Shown in pieces: positions 22,509 through 35,334 of a stretch of 64,000 bases of DNA. Under the pieces are notes generated by a model. That model made no database searches. It had not been told where the DNA came from and saw nothing but the letters and a program-made list of their open reading frames with translations. The position numbers and the translations under genes were made by a program. The DNA is taken from assembly GCA_947247005.1 (NCBI GenBank), contig OX365948.1, positions 53,117,401 to 53,181,400 of the forward strand, in the 5' to 3' direction. Source of the DNA: Spisula solida. Taxonomy: Eukaryota; Mollusca; Bivalvia; Venerida; Mactridae. Within the stretch, counting starts at the first letter, position 1; every line of letters begins with the position of its first letter.

Positions 22509-25135
22509 TCAAATCACTTCAACAATATCATTCCAATCGGACAATTGTTTTCTCTTTATTTCACTGTCTATTTTCAGTTTCTGAGCAATGGCAGACCGGC
22601 TGCTGCTCCTTCTTGACGTATTAGATGCGGTATCTGACGTAAAATCTTCAAGATAGTAATCCATTTCAGCAATGGCAGCTAGAACCGACTCTGGTCCATC
22701 AGTGACGGACATGTCCGAGTGTTCAGACATCGCGAATGACGTGTTATGTTCTTGGCCAAGACTATCCATACTTCCTCTAGAAAACTGAAAGCTATCCTCA
22801 GAATTGGTGTCCGAAATAAGATGAGTTTTATCAGCAATTTCGTCGCTGAAATCTAGAGGTTCTTTATAAAGAGGTCTTGTTAAGTTTGTCACTTGATTCC
22901 TTGGAGTACTAGCGTTTGAATTGTCATCATTTGTTCTGGGAGTCAGCTGTTCCCAACTTTGGGAGTGTTCATCCGTGTGTCGGATGCCCTGTGGTGAAGG
23001 TTTTGTTTTTGACCTCACTGGAAGTGAACTAGAGCGTTCCAAACAAAATTGTTTCCAAGAACTTTCGGTGTGGTTTTCACGAGCGTTTTTAGTGATCTCC
23101 TCTAGAGATAGTCTGAGATCGTTACAACTTGACACCATTTCGTCTGCCACTTTACAAGTTAATATATCATTCGTTGAAGAAGTTCTGGAAGCTTCTTCAA
23201 ACTTTATAAGGTCATCTGTTAAAGAACTCGTTCGAAAAACATGTTGATTATGCGATGCACTGTCCGCGAAATGTCCTTTGTTTCTTGGCGGTAAATCTCT
23301 ACTACGTATCACTCTGAATTTATTATTATTCCAACTTTCATAACTTCCGTCAAGACTCTGGTTGCTACTTCGACACGAGGATATATCACTAGCATCGCTA
23401 TTGCCATAGTCAGGACTGACAAACACATCTCCGGTGAATACATATTCCTTCCTCTCTGGTTCAGGCGATATTTCCACTTCCACTTCGATACTTGAAGTAC
23501 TAGAATGTATGCTTGGGAAATGATCACTAAGGTCTATTTGACTTCGGCTACAGCTACTGCTAGCTAACGTAGATGTGGAGGATGAATGTACCTTGGACAA
23601 TGAAAGATTCACTGAGCTTGGCATACACTCTAATCCATCATTGAAAGGACTGGGTGGTCTGAGTATTGCAGTAGAAGTGCTTGGACCACTCCCAGAATCA
23701 GTTGTAAACATAGAATTTACAGAAAAATCAGTAATTTCTTCCACCACATCAACAAATGGTGTTATTTCTGGTGATTTTGTTTTTATAAATTTAGGGCGCC
23801 CTGTTCTCGAAATATCAGACACACGAGTGACGTCACTACTTGAATTTCTTCTCCATGACTCTATGGAACTGTTTGAACTTGTATACAGATCTTTACTTCT
23901 GTTTTGCATTTCTCGTATTCTATTTAGCAATGCCTGCTCATTGCTGTCACGACCGATCATAGTTTTCTGAGCAGGGATAACATGAGTTTCCGAAGGCGCG
24001 CTACTTATCGAAAATGAAGGAACAGTAGTTGGTTTTGTTGCAACATCTGTGGCAGGTGTATTTGCTGGCCTTTGTCTACCAATGTCGTCAAAATATGAAC
24101 CACCGAAAACTGTGTTTAATTTCTTAGCCTGCACTGTATCTACACTATCAATGCTAACACTATCCGGTTCCGGCACGTTAGCAAAGGGGTCTAGGTCAGT
24201 ATTTTTCATAAGATTCATTTGAGATACATCCCAGTCAATACTAAATTCAGAGTTTGCATCAACGTCATCACCAAGTTCACTTTCCTTACCAAGAGACGTT
24301 GATGTCTGTGAGTTTGTAATGGAATCTAAATTTTCATTATCATCTGCGATAAACGATGCGTTAGAATAAACCTGTGCTTCTTTAGGTTTCTCTTGAGGTG
24401 GCTCCTCTAGTTTGGCTTGGAACGTTACCGCTAGTTTCATGTCAGTTATATAAGATTGTCCCACATTTTTACACATATCGACCGCCTCCATGTACTCAGC
24501 ACATGCTTGCAACATCGGTGTGTTTAAGGCAATCTCGAATTTTATGGTTGAACTGGTTTGTATCTCAAGCGGGAGAGCATCATCATCAGTGTCAAGTGTT
24601 GAACCCATTACCGCTTCTTCTTCTTTCACACGAACGAGCTTTAGACACGGTGAATAAAATTTAGATATGGGTGGTGGGTCTCCGAGAATGTGACGTACGT
24701 ATATAGGCATTTCAATCATCTCGTCCAAGATGTCAGAAACCTGCAGCACATTGTTGGTACTCTTGTCCAGGTTACCGTCTGAAACTTCATAAAACAATCC
24801 AGTTTGTCCATATGGAATGAAAAGTTCTGTATCTTTCTCATCAATACAAAGCAAGAATCTGCTGTCTCTGAGGTGTGATCTTAATGGCTCGGGAAGCATT
24901 AGTTGGTTGAGTTTCTCTATGCCAATCTTGCGTAATACTTCGCCTTCCGTTACAGGACGAATGATACTTTCCGACGCATCGCTGTCGTCATCCGTTGACA
25001 TTGAATCTGTGACGACAACACCATTGAACTCGGTTGTACAGAGAAAGAAATCTGCTTCTGCTTCTATCACGGACTCGATGGATCGATGAGGGGTGGGCTT
25101 GTCAAATCCAAGTCCCTTGCTCACCTTAAACCAGC
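22509..25135 (-). CDS. Exon 3 of GAREM-like gene (long 3' exon)
   Basis: A 2627-nt terminal coding exon holding the second CABIT half and the whole disordered tail. The acceptor is TTTACAG/GCTGG at 25136/25135. The frame continues upstream of the splice site into intron, so any longer version of this ORF is not real. The Ser-rich tail has clusters such as SSTSTLASSSCSRS and an acidic C-terminus ending DIVEVI. Confidence 0.9.
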
Positions 25136-28100
25136 CTGTAAATATATTGAATATCACAGTTAAGTTTGGACATGAGCACTTTGCATAACATTCTAGTATA
25201 TCTACTAATAGCAAGAATTGGTCAAAACAAAACAAACTTCAGCTTCTTTATCAGGAATATTATTATAAGAAATAAAATCCACCCATCATGAGTATCTTTG
25301 TTAGTTATAACGGGAAAATTAATGTCCCAAATAATTAAAAAATGTACACTAGATTTTTAGATATCAACAAGCCTGGAGGATGAACATGGATGAAGATGAC
25401 ACTGATGATTAGAACGCTGATGAAGATTTAATCTTTGTGGTGGAATCATTAGTGGACAATACATTAACTGCGAGAAATAGTCCATCTGTCAACTTTAGTT
25501 TTATGCGCTTGGTAATTTAGATTTTGAATTAAAACAGTACGTTTTAGTATTTACTGCAAGTATTTTCCATGTCACACAAAACTCCCAGACAACTGATATA
25601 CCGTTGCTCATGACCTAGTTACTAGTTTAACAGATTCGCAGCAATTAAGTGAATAATAAAGTTGTTACAGTGAATATGTCTAACTGGTACATTAATTTTG
25701 TAATAAAAAAACTTGAGTATTATTGAGACTTGCTTGTAACCATACGTATAAATGAATTATCAGATTTATGTTGTTTTAAATACTAAATCTAAAACATTTT
25801 CATCGTTCCATATTGATGTACACGTATAAGTTATTGTAAGTTTGATAAATTCTACTAAAACTTACATATTCACGGTTGAAAAACTTAAAAGACAGTAAAG
25901 CAAAATAATGGGAAATTTATATCCTCTCACAGGTAAATGTTGAAAATAAATACATATCTTGATAATTTTCAAAATATAAAACCACATGATGTATTTTTCC
26001 TCTTTTATCTGATTAAAACGCCGAGGGGTTGTTACAGATACTGTAGATAGAAAATAAGGTTCTCACGCAACCTGATACCAACTAACCAAGTCACCATCAG
26101 TTTTTACACCCCAGCAATCAGATTTCGATTATCATTCTTAATCACCTAATTAAGATTTAAATTAAATTTTGAAATCCAAACTTCCTGAATGGTTGCAATT
26201 TTGAACTATCTTAAATTGCATTTTAAAAATAGGAGATAAACCACAGTAAACGTACAATTGTTTTTACCGGTATTAATCACTGCCTGTGCTTTTTTATATT
26301 ATTGTATATACTACAGATTACAAATAATGTACTCCTCTTTTGATTCGTTCTGCTTAACTACCACATCTGATCAACTACCACCAACTAAACACCATATACC
26401 CTGTCTCTCTCTCCTATAAATGCTGTCCTCTCTCCTTCCCCAACCATCCCTCTCTCTTCAACCTCTGTAACATCTATAAGTCCACTACCTACTGTATTAC
26501 TATCATAGCAAATATAATACATGTACAAATGTATTTTAACTAATCTTCTTTTGATTCTTTATTCTCAACTTCCACCTCTGCTTAACACCTAGGCCCCGCT
26601 AAAACTTTTTATTTTAGCAGTTTTACTTATGTAACTAGGTCATTCAGCGTTGGCATTGAGTCTTTTGATTGCTGAAACTAGTTCATTCAGCTTTTGACAG
26701 CTGGGACTACGGCGGATCATTCTCTCGTTCGGCAATGTGTTGGGCACTGTGCCTTGTATGTATTTTCGACTGGTTCAGTTGGGTGCTACCTTCCCTGTCC
26801 GACTTAATATTATCTTTATGGTTAATTGTTCCCCAGTCGTCTCAACCCCTTCCCTATTGTGTCTAAATAACTCCTCCGCCGAAAACATCTTTAATGTCTA
26901 AACTCTTCTACTGCGTAATATGTTTTCCTAATGTTCCTGTAGCAATAAATTTTATTCAGAGCTTTCTGTCAAGGTTTACCCATTAAAGTACTAAATTCCA
27001 ATGGCTTCCAGTCTTTTTTTGCTGAAGGGGCATCTAGTGGAGAGACAGATGTATGACCCAATGAATTTGAGTGCGCTACTCTAGCTCTTTCCTGATACTA
27101 GTAGACTCATTCGTTCTTTAACGTGCCCGGTGTACACCACCGATACATGCAATACTAACTCTGAGTTACCAAACAGTAACGTTCCTCTCTAGTTTAATAC
27201 CATTGGTAGAAAACACTGAACATGATTACCTGCATAGTCCTCAGGAATAACAACTTCAGGCAGAAGCTCTTTGATGGTTCCACCTTCCCCTTTGCGAATG
27301 CATCTTGCAAATACTTTCCGACTGACCCGTTTACTGTGGAGTAACACCGGCTGTCTGAGATCAAAGAAGAAATTCTGAAACGGAGAGGAATACAATACAA
27401 GGTACAGAATTACCATGCATTTTTACAATTTCCACAACTTAAAAGGATATTTGTTTTCTGGTAGACTTCTGTTTTTTGTGTAATGATTTACCCGCTTATC
27501 AATGATAATACTTTGATTGTTCTCCAATTATTTATATGTATCAACACGAACGCACACGATCAAACTATGCTGATACCGTATGTGTCTACCTTTGGCTTGT
27601 CAACAGTTCTGTATATTGACTTGAGTAAAATTAGATTAATTGCCTGACCACATTAAACCATGACTCCGAATTTATGCTTGTTTAAGTCTAACGAGTCTCA
27701 GCTTAATGTGGTTTACTAAAAACAAAATGATTCAGTCGAGTTAGAATTGTCATTATATGTGTATTTGTACTTCTAAATACTCTAGCGCACAGACAATCCA
27801 AAGTCACACAGAAACGGCAGCAGTGCTTAGCCACCCACGCAAGAGTATGGTATAGAACGCACCACCCATATCCCACAAAAGGTATATATTCTCATTATGT
27901 TCATTAATACATTTATCATTAGATGGGCGTTTTCGTAATGCTGATTTGCATTCTGTGGGAATATTTCTCTTCGTGTAACTGCACATGTAAACAATGTAAT
28001 GAATAGTCATAGATTCAATTCCAGAACATGTCCCATCAATGTGTAGGTATATGTATTGAAAGTTCTTGAAGGGAGCAAAGATTATATTTTTAGCTAGTAT

Positions 28101-29578
28101 ATTTTCTTATTGTGAACGTTTCTTAACTTTCATTAGTGTAGCTTTACTTTCTGCTTTATTTTTAAACAAAGAAACCTTCAAATTCAAATCGTTACACACA
28201 TTCTGAAAGGTAAATAAACAAAGGTATACATTGTTCACTTTATAGTTTAAAAATAAGGTGAACTACGCAACAGTTTTTGTTACTGTGAATTTTTGTGAAA
28301 AGTTAGTTGTTATACAGCCAACTCTCGTTATCTGGAACTCGCCCGTGAAATTCGAGATAACGAGAGTTGACTGTATGTGTGTTTTGAAACTTTGAAGTCC
28401 AGCATAAGGCTGCTAAGTTTATTTTCCCTATATACCAGTATCATTTTTTTCTTTCTCATTTTTATATTTGTCGTTGTGACGTGTGCTTTTATATAATCTG
28501 TTGTGTTTTATTTGTCTGTTCTTTTTTGTGTCTCATATGCTCTGCTGTTTATGTTAAGTGCTGCACTTCACTGTCTGCTTTTTATTATCATTTTGGTTTA
28601 CATCACATGATTCGTAACAATCCTACTGTAAAGTATGATGTATCGTTTGTAGGATTTTATCACGCACACAATCATGAACAGTTCCTGAACGTTTTTCAAA
28701 AACCATAGTCCAAAATTTCCAATGCACTTTTCTCATAACTAAAAACAAAACTTAAAAGTACTGCCTCACGTATTGGTGTATTGCAAAAATAAAATTGTCT
28801 AATTATCATGTAAATTTTGTATAGTTGCCTGTATATCACATAAACAACTACACTGACATATAATAACTTGCGAAACATCGGTATTTTGTAGTTATTTATT
28901 TAGTATTTTGAAATCCAAAATACTATAGGGTATTAATACCCTATAGAATTAACACTACTATCACTTAAATTGCCTGAAATTTGTTTGTAGTCGATATAAC
29001 GAACCATATTCCTCACTGATGTTTACGCTGTAGTTTGCTGATGTTACAGTGCGATCACGTGTGAATTACATAACTCGCAACGCATGTCGTAAGGAAACTC
29101 TGCGCCATTTTTAAAAGGAAACAAAAACTCAGTTCGCGTCATCAAGAGTGGTTTAAATTGCTAATTTGCACCAAATAATTCATAAAGTAACCGTCAATGA
29201 CTTTCTATTACGCCAATACTTGGTTAGGTGAAAAATTACGATATACAAAATGTTTAGTCCGATCTGTTAGGCAGCACCTTTAACAGGCTTCGAGCATTAC
29301 TCCGATGCATATTTAGCTAAAGAACAGATCGGTGTTTTCTAAAATTAAAACATGCTACCTCATGAATAATTTACCTAAACATTTGCACAAAAGACTTTCA
29401 CTACAAACATAAGTACCTGCAACTCCTGTGCATTTGTTTCTTCCTTACATTGTACCACGACCGGGAGTTTGAAGTTACTCAAAATTCCCTTTAATGTATA
29501 ACTCTGAGAACTCCATTTATAGTCACTGGTAGTCACATCCGCTGTGGGTCGTTCCTTTCGTTTCCAGGGTTTTCCCAT
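22509..29578 (-). CDS. GAREM-like CABIT adaptor (3 exons, 977 aa)
   Basis: Gene model: exon 1 29578-29417, exon 2 27374-27230, exon 3 25135-22509, stop TGA at 22511-22509. The junctions are CAG/AAT (phase 0) and GCA-G/GC (phase 1), and the total is 2934 nt = 978 codons. Residues about 22-345 form the CABIT domain: KWSSQSYTLKGIL, LPVVVQCKE, RQPVLLHSKRVSRKVF, VVIPEDYAGWFKV, then ELFIPYGQTGLFYEV, MPIYVRHILGDPP and KLAVTFQAKL. Residues 346-977 are low-complexity, Ser/Thr/Asp-rich, with two Y-x-N motifs (VYSNAS, DYGNSD) of the GRB2-SH2 type and short basic-proline stretches (DLPPRNKG, SLPVRSKTKP). Vertebrate GAREM has the same order (CABIT, then tyrosine-bearing tail) plus a C-terminal SAM domain, which I do not see here. 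The role as an adaptor between activated receptors and GRB2/ERK is inferred from the family. The frame stays open 15 nt upstream of the ATG to a possible acceptor at 29595-29594, so an upstream exon may exist. Confidence 0.85.
25136..27229 (-). other. Intron 2 of the GAREM-like gene
   Basis: 2.1 kb. The part 26606-26830 is a copy of the old dispersed family; the remainder is unremarkable AT-rich sequence. Confidence 0.75.
26606..26830. repeat. Old dispersed repeat family, copy
   Basis: Shares CAGTTTTACT, CTAGGTCATTCAGCGT, GTGTTGGGCA and TACCTTCCCTGTCCGACTTA with 61260-61890, and more weakly with 33895-34110. Confidence 0.7.
27230..27374 (-). CDS. Exon 2 of GAREM-like gene
   Basis: 145 nt, entered in phase 0 after TTTCAG and left in phase 1 at GCAG/GTAATC. 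It encodes the strand RQPVLLHSKRVSRKVFARC and the conserved hinge VVIPEDYAG. The splice sites are unambiguous because protein homology to the short paralogue ends exactly at both. Confidence 0.88.
27785..27895. repeat. Four-copy dispersed repeat, copy 1
   Basis: Shared core GCACAGACAATCCAAAG, then ACGGCAGCAGTGCTTAGCC and ACCCACGCAAGAG. Other copies are at 34258, 36492 and 38350, all in the same orientation. Confidence 0.75.
28315..28373. mobile_element. Miniature TA-flanked hairpin element (59 bp)
   Basis: CAGCCAACTCTCGTTATC at the left and the reverse complement of GATAACGAGAGTTGACTG at the right, one mismatch, with TA on both sides. A nearly loop-only remnant of a mariner/pogo-type MITE. 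Confidence 0.75.
29417..29578 (-). CDS. Exon 1 of GAREM-like gene
   Basis: The first 54 codons, from ATG at 29578 to CAG/GTACTT. On the minus strand the exon is preceded by a pyrimidine-rich stretch and TTACAG (AG at 29595-29594). This is therefore probably the second exon of the transcript, with a 5' leader exon outside the recognised part. Confidence 0.8.
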
Positions 29579-30279
29579 AATTCCCTGCTCGTCCTGTAAG
29601 GCACAAAAAGGGTTTTGAAATTAGAAGTTATACGTTTCAGTGAACACTGCAATGATTAGAAAATGTGTTTATTTGAAGTTGCATTATTTATATGTATATG
29701 CTCAATGTTATGTTTGTGCATGAGCTGCTACTGAAGTCATTATTCGTGAGTTGGCAATCAGTGTCGAATTATAAAACGCAACTGAGATCGAATTTCTATT
29801 TGAATAATGCATTTATGTAACCATGTACGGTAGAATCATTTGTTTTTGTGGGTGGTTGAATTGTCCGGGATTTCGTTGTTTAGCTCGACCACGAAATCTA
29901 ATCCACACGAATAAATAATCTCCCAGATAGAGAACTAGGATTTCCCCTTCCATGTTTTGTTATCCATGAATTTATAGAACCCCACGGTAATTGTATTTAA
30001 CCAAAATCTACGAAATGTTATGCCCAAGAAAATAAGTGATTTCACAATTTGTAACTTAAACATCATCTATTTTTATATTTTACGTACAATTTACTCACTG
30101 TTAACTGAATTCTTCACATTCCTTTAACTTCTTGTAGATGTATATTTAGTAAGTTTATTGTCAAAATCCAGATGGTCGTAGACAATGTCCTTTGTATGTG
30201 CCTATGCCATTATTCTGAATAAATGTACAATCCCATTGCACTACATATTTACACAAGTTTAAATATTTTCACTACTTTA

Positions 30280-30500
30280 TTGTACGAGTGTACACGTACA
30301 TCCTATAACTTATTATAACTTAATCATAAAGTCACAGCCCATTTTGGAGTAGAAACATCATTGCCACCAACTAATTATGAATTTACACTACTTTACTGTT
30401 CACTTAAATCCAATAACTTAATATAACTAAATCATAAAGTCACAGCCAATTTAGTCTCAATTTTTGGAGTCAAAACATCATGGTATGCAGTGGGTCATTG
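30280..30500. repeat. Tandem duplication of about 120 bp
   Basis: ATCATAAAGTCACAGCC then TTTTGGAGTNNAAACATCAT then ATTGCCACCA occur twice, near 30320 and 30435. Confidence 0.7.
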
Positions 30501-33166
30501 CCACCATCCCAAATATGAAGCACACAAAACACTGATGTATTTGTTGAGATTTATGAAACATTCCGGTACATTTACTTCAAGTTTAACGCCCTATTTTGTA
30601 CTATCCACACTTGTTAATCGTAACATGCACCATTGCTCAGAAGCACATAGCACGTATGTTCACCATAAAGAATAAGGTTGAAACAGAAATCCATAATATT
30701 TATATTCACTATTCACCATAAGTCGTTGTGACAGAATACCTAACTACATAAAAATCTTTCTTGTTATAAACGTATTTAAAACTAACCTCTTAAGTTTCAA
30801 ATAACGACGGAGTGTGGATTTACATTTGCATAAAAATAAGGCACTCAATGCTCCGATGGTTTTGACATACAAGTGTCTATTTAACCTGTGGTATTTACTA
30901 AGTATTTGATAAAGTACAATTATAATAATAAGCTCTTTGGTTTAATTTAAAAATCAATTATATGGTATAGTATAACCCCATCTCAACTCGATCTTTTTGT
31001 TCTTATTCATTTAGATAGATTATTGTTTCATAAACGGAATAAAGTTGAATAAACATTTATGAATTAACAGTGCTATACCGCTATGTACTGTAGCACATGC
31101 GAAAAGAAGCACTAAAGAGCACTAAAGGTACCAAAGGGACCACAAACACACGCCAAAATAACCAACACAAAAGTGAAAAAGAAAAAAAATGAAACTTAAC
31201 TGCTATAAAGTCCTATACTTTCTTTGGATGTATTAGGTATTTTAGCTATATATATTTTAAACTGTAAGTATATGTTGTCATTTTACTATTAAGCATTGTG
31301 ATTCTTGACATGTGATTTATTTAATTATGAACTCTAGTTGAAAACGAGAATGATTGAGTTAAGATAAATGCAGATGTGATGAATTATATATTTTTCAATT
31401 ACTTTCTTCTCCCCCGGACTTCTAAAATATCAGGTCATCTGTAAACACTGGCTAACCACCCACTAAGCGAATAATAACTAATAATAATAACTATCAAATT
31501 TATGTGTACAATCAGTCACATTGTGTAAATACACACATCTTTATTTTTGTTTGTTAACTGAAGTTCAGTTTGCCTTTTTATGTTTATGCCCTTGTCTCTT
31601 ATAACTTTGATTAGAATGGCAATGTAATTTATATATGTTTTAGTTTGATCTATTTTATTGTGTTTTATTTGTTTTTGTATTGATTAGAAGAAAATAAATT
31701 ATAAAACTGTATAAAACTCTGTGTCAATTTGGCCCAATAAAAGTAGAAGCGAGCGTTACAACATTGTAATTCTTTCTATTGTTTTTTATCTTTAGATACT
31801 GTCTGACTTCCTTTAGAATAACAATCATATAATAGAATTTTAGCTTAGGTAAGAGATAAGTGATTACTTATTTGATTGTCACACGTATAGTGGCACCAAA
31901 AGAACGCTAAGTAATATGTCCGCCTTATTAAGCAATGATTGGCCAAGTTGTCCGATACTAATATCGAATTCGCGTGACTAAATCATTTATCTATGTATCT
32001 ACATTAATATCATACATCAAAGTAAATTACTAACTGCAAGAATACTAAACGTTTAGCTGTTCGCGCCAAATTTCAATATAAATAAGTGTCGTCTGCTTTT
32101 GAATTCCTTTCAGACCACTTGTATGTGATAAACGTCCAAGGTTAAAAGTTATATATTGTATTTCATTAGCGCTTTATTAAATTCACATTGATGTATAGAC
32201 AGATTACTTAACAATGTGTTAACCCCCCATATGGCTACAATTATTTCTGCCATTTAAATTTGATTAATACTGATACAAATGTATTTTTTATCAGCGTCAT
32301 TTACATCTTACTTACTAATATCATACGGTTCACACAATGGAACAGTTTACATCGCTTTCAATGATTGAATTGGAATGCACCCGACAGTATAGTTCAGTTT
32401 TCATTAAACACACTTAGGAATACCTACTACTAATTTATGTTTCACAGAAAACTTATTAGTTCTAATAACCTACACTTCTCTTTGAGTATGTGAGGTTAAA
32501 ATATTATATAAAATGATATTTGCAATAAATTTCTCCTATCAACGGATCAAACGACTGCTTTAAATTTTATGATCCTGTATATATCACACTACTAGTATAT
32601 CATTCCAATTTTGTTGGATTCAGTTAGCATATCATAAAGAAGTTGATAAAAATATAAATCTAACAAAAAGGTATTTAATTTTCATAAACAACTTTGCTCT
32701 TTCACAAATAAAGGCAATATCACATTTACGTATAAAAATCAGAACTTAGTCAACAGTTTTTACCGAGAAGGGGTTATTGAACTTGTTTATAACCTAAGTG
32801 AAAAAGACGGTGGTGCTTTTAGGATTACACTTTTTAGGTCCAAATTGACGTGTGAAGTAGGCGTTGTAGCTCTTTAGTTTCTATTCTTTTCTTTTTTCAG
32901 TTTTGTGCTTGTGCTTGTGGTCACTTCCTTTCTGTGCATTTCGAGGTGTTTCTGTTGAGCTCTACCTTTCCGTTTCGCTTTGTTATTATCTTTTTACGCA
33001 TATGTTATAAACTTAACATACTTCAGTCACAAACTTAGTTTGTTTATTTCCTAGAGTTGTAAGTAATGTAACCATTATTATGTAGTTTGGCTCGTAATAT
33101 TTGCCAGTTTTACTGTTTGTGAACGAAACCTGAAGGACATGCACATGAAGGGCGATTATCTTGCGG

Positions 33167-33585
33167 TACTGTTGAAGATCTGGAACTAACTTACGGTATT
33201 TTTGAAGAAATTATGGAACTAGCTGACAGTAAGGTTGAAGACCCATTGCGACAAGTTTACAGTAAGATAGAAGAACTTATGGAACTAAAGTCAGGTAAGA
33301 TTGAAGAACTTATGGAACTAGCGTACCGTAAGATAAAAATCTTATGGAACTAGCGTACAGTAAGATATAAGAACGTATGGAACTAGCGTATTGTAAGGTT
33401 GAAGAACTTATGGAACTAGCTCGCAGTAAGATTGGAGAACTTATGGAACTAGCGTATTGTAACATTAAAGACTTTATTGAACTAGCTTAGGGTAGGATTA
33501 AAGAATTTATGGAACTAGTTTACGGTTAGATTGAAGAACTTATGGAACTAGCTTAGGTAAGATTCAAAGGCTAGCTTTCGGTAGA
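33167..33585 (+). repeat. 33-bp minisatellite readable as an 11-residue repeat
   Basis: About thirteen degenerate units with the core GAAGAACTTATGGAACTAGC and then NTACAGTAAGATT; GGAACT recurs at 33379, 33412 and 33445, exactly 33 bp apart. One plus-strand frame reads IEELMELAYSK per unit and is open for roughly 80 codons to about 33355, then indels break it. Confidence 0.85.
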
Positions 33586-33894
33586 ACTGTCAAACTTTTG
33601 GACCTTAGTTTTTGGTAAGTCTTAAACACGTTTTGAACTAGCTATTGAACTATTAGTAGATTTTGGTAATATGTAGGCTATACAGGAACTACTTTACGGT
33701 AATATCAAATCACTTATAAACCATCTTATGTCAGCAGCTTATGATAAGGTTGACAGCCAAGATTAACAAAATGGTCGACCTTCATGTTTTAGGGTGGTTG
33801 TGATATTGATGATATTATAGCTCATATATAGTAAGTTCTACCCGCATTACTCGGGGACATCATATTGCTCAAAGTCGCACAGTATCATTTCGTT

Positions 33895-34110
33895 TGCAAG
33901 TTACTAGGTCTTTCAGCTTTTTACAGCTTTGACTTGGACTTTCGGCCTTTTGACGGCTGAAACTTCGACCTTTGGTGGCGGGGTTCCTTTTCTCGTTCAG
34001 TTGTGTGTTGGACATTGTACCTAGTGGTTGTGGTCTATGATGTTTTTATGTTTTCTGTGCTCTAATGTTTGGTCTGAGTGCTACCTTCTCTGTTTTATGT
34101 GAAAACATTA
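33895..34110. repeat. Old dispersed repeat family, diverged copy
   Basis: ACTAGGTCTTTCAGCTTTTT, then CTCGTTCAGTTGTGTGTTGG and GTGCTACCTTCTCTGT, parallel to 26606-26830. Confidence 0.6.
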
Positions 34111-34257
34111 TCGGATACTCGCTATCATAGTGACTGTGATTCATGTTTGTGACTTTATTCGTATGCCTCGTATTTTATACTGTATTAGAAAAAAATAATG
34201 ATAGAGTAGGAGGAGACCGTACTGGAGACAACCACTCCCACCATCTTATCATTTTGT

Positions 34258-34325
34258 GTAGCGCACAGACAATCCAAAGCCATTCCGATACGGCGGCAAC
34301 GACTAGCCACTCACACAAGAGTCAA
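34258..34325. repeat. Four-copy dispersed repeat, copy 2 (short)
   Basis: AGCGCACAGACAATCCAAAG then CGGCAACGACTAGCCACTCA. Truncated relative to the other copies. Confidence 0.7.
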
Positions 34326-34756
34326 TTGACTGCTATTTGAGTATGTGCAATTAGTTATGAAGCCGTTTTCGGAATCTTAAATCAATATTTGAAGTTGAAA
34401 ATTACTGTTTAAGATAATAATTATTTGAATTATTGAACGCAATGACATTTGAGATGTTAGTATTCATGTTCGGTCACAGTATTTCAAACCTAGATGAAAT
34501 GTAAATAGACAAAGCACATTTTAAGGCCAGACAATTTAGCCCTAACATGTGCTCAACCCAAAACAAATTCCTTCAAAAAAGAGATTACCATTTTTGTGCT
34601 CTGTAATGTATGCATTTTGACAAAAAGGGTTTCCAATGAAATTTAATGATCGTGATCTGCGTATAACTGCACTATTGTCTTCATTATGTTTAATAAATGA
34701 TGATGCATATCGTATGTTGGTTTCATAAAACCAGCTCTTAAAAATCTGAAATATCA

Positions 34757-34800
34757 CATTCTTGATTGTCATTTAATAGCTTGATTGTCATTTAATAGCT
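34757..34800. repeat. 21-bp exact duplication
   Basis: The unit CTTGATTGTCATTTAATAG plus two further bases is repeated back to back. Confidence 0.85.
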
Positions 34801-35164
34801 CCAATTATAATATTAATAGAGGTAATCAGATTACAAAGCTAAGAGATATGGTTCAACCAGACTCATATGATAAAGTTTGTAAAATATAGTATATACCATT
34901 ATATGTAATACAAAGCTCACTTACCGGCTATTTAGATAATTGAGTTCACATACTCGCATCCAATTATTCACAAAAGTCGACTATGCGTAACATCATCTTC
35001 ACTTTGTTAAAATTGCACAATCACGTTAAACAGTTTTTCCCACAGTGAATGTAAAATTTACACAGACAATCCTGAACCTTTTTTAAAAAAAAGACAAGAT
35101 ATTTCCATTAACAACGTTGTAGATTAATAAATAAGTCAGTGATATATACAAAAGTGTATTTAAG

Positions 35165-35334
35165 TCGTCAGTTTTGTAATGTCCAAAGTATAATTACATT
35201 TACAATGTATCGTTCGTATATTATTTGAGCAAGTTCTAATCCAATGAAATACTAAAATCGCCAGTTTTTGAACGTCCATATTAATTTCAATATATAGTTC
35301 GTATATTTGAATAAGTTCTTATCCAATGGAATAC
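35165..35334. repeat. Tandem duplication of about 95 bp
   Basis: TTCGTATATT, then GAGCAAGTTCTAATCCAATG and GAAATAC recur once with several changes, together with CGTCAGTTTTG/CGCCAGTTTTTG. Confidence 0.65.

Larger units (their letters stand above)
27375..29416 (-). other. Intron 1 of the GAREM-like gene
   Basis: 2.0 kb holding a dispersed repeat at 27785 and a TA-flanked hairpin element at 28315. Confidence 0.75.

Noticed and set aside
25136..25235. N-terminal extension of the long CABIT frame beyond 25135
   Set aside because: It runs through a clear TTTACAG acceptor into intron; homology to the short paralogue begins exactly at the splice site.
29375..29416. Coding continuation after the exon 1 donor of the GAREM-like gene
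   Set aside because: Homology to CABIT resumes only at 27374 and the donor CAG/GTACTT with phase 0 fits that exon exactly.
33167..33585. CRISPR array
   Set aside because: Units are contiguous and variable with no unique spacers, and the genome is eukaryotic; the 42-bp and 12-bp repeats fail for the same reason.
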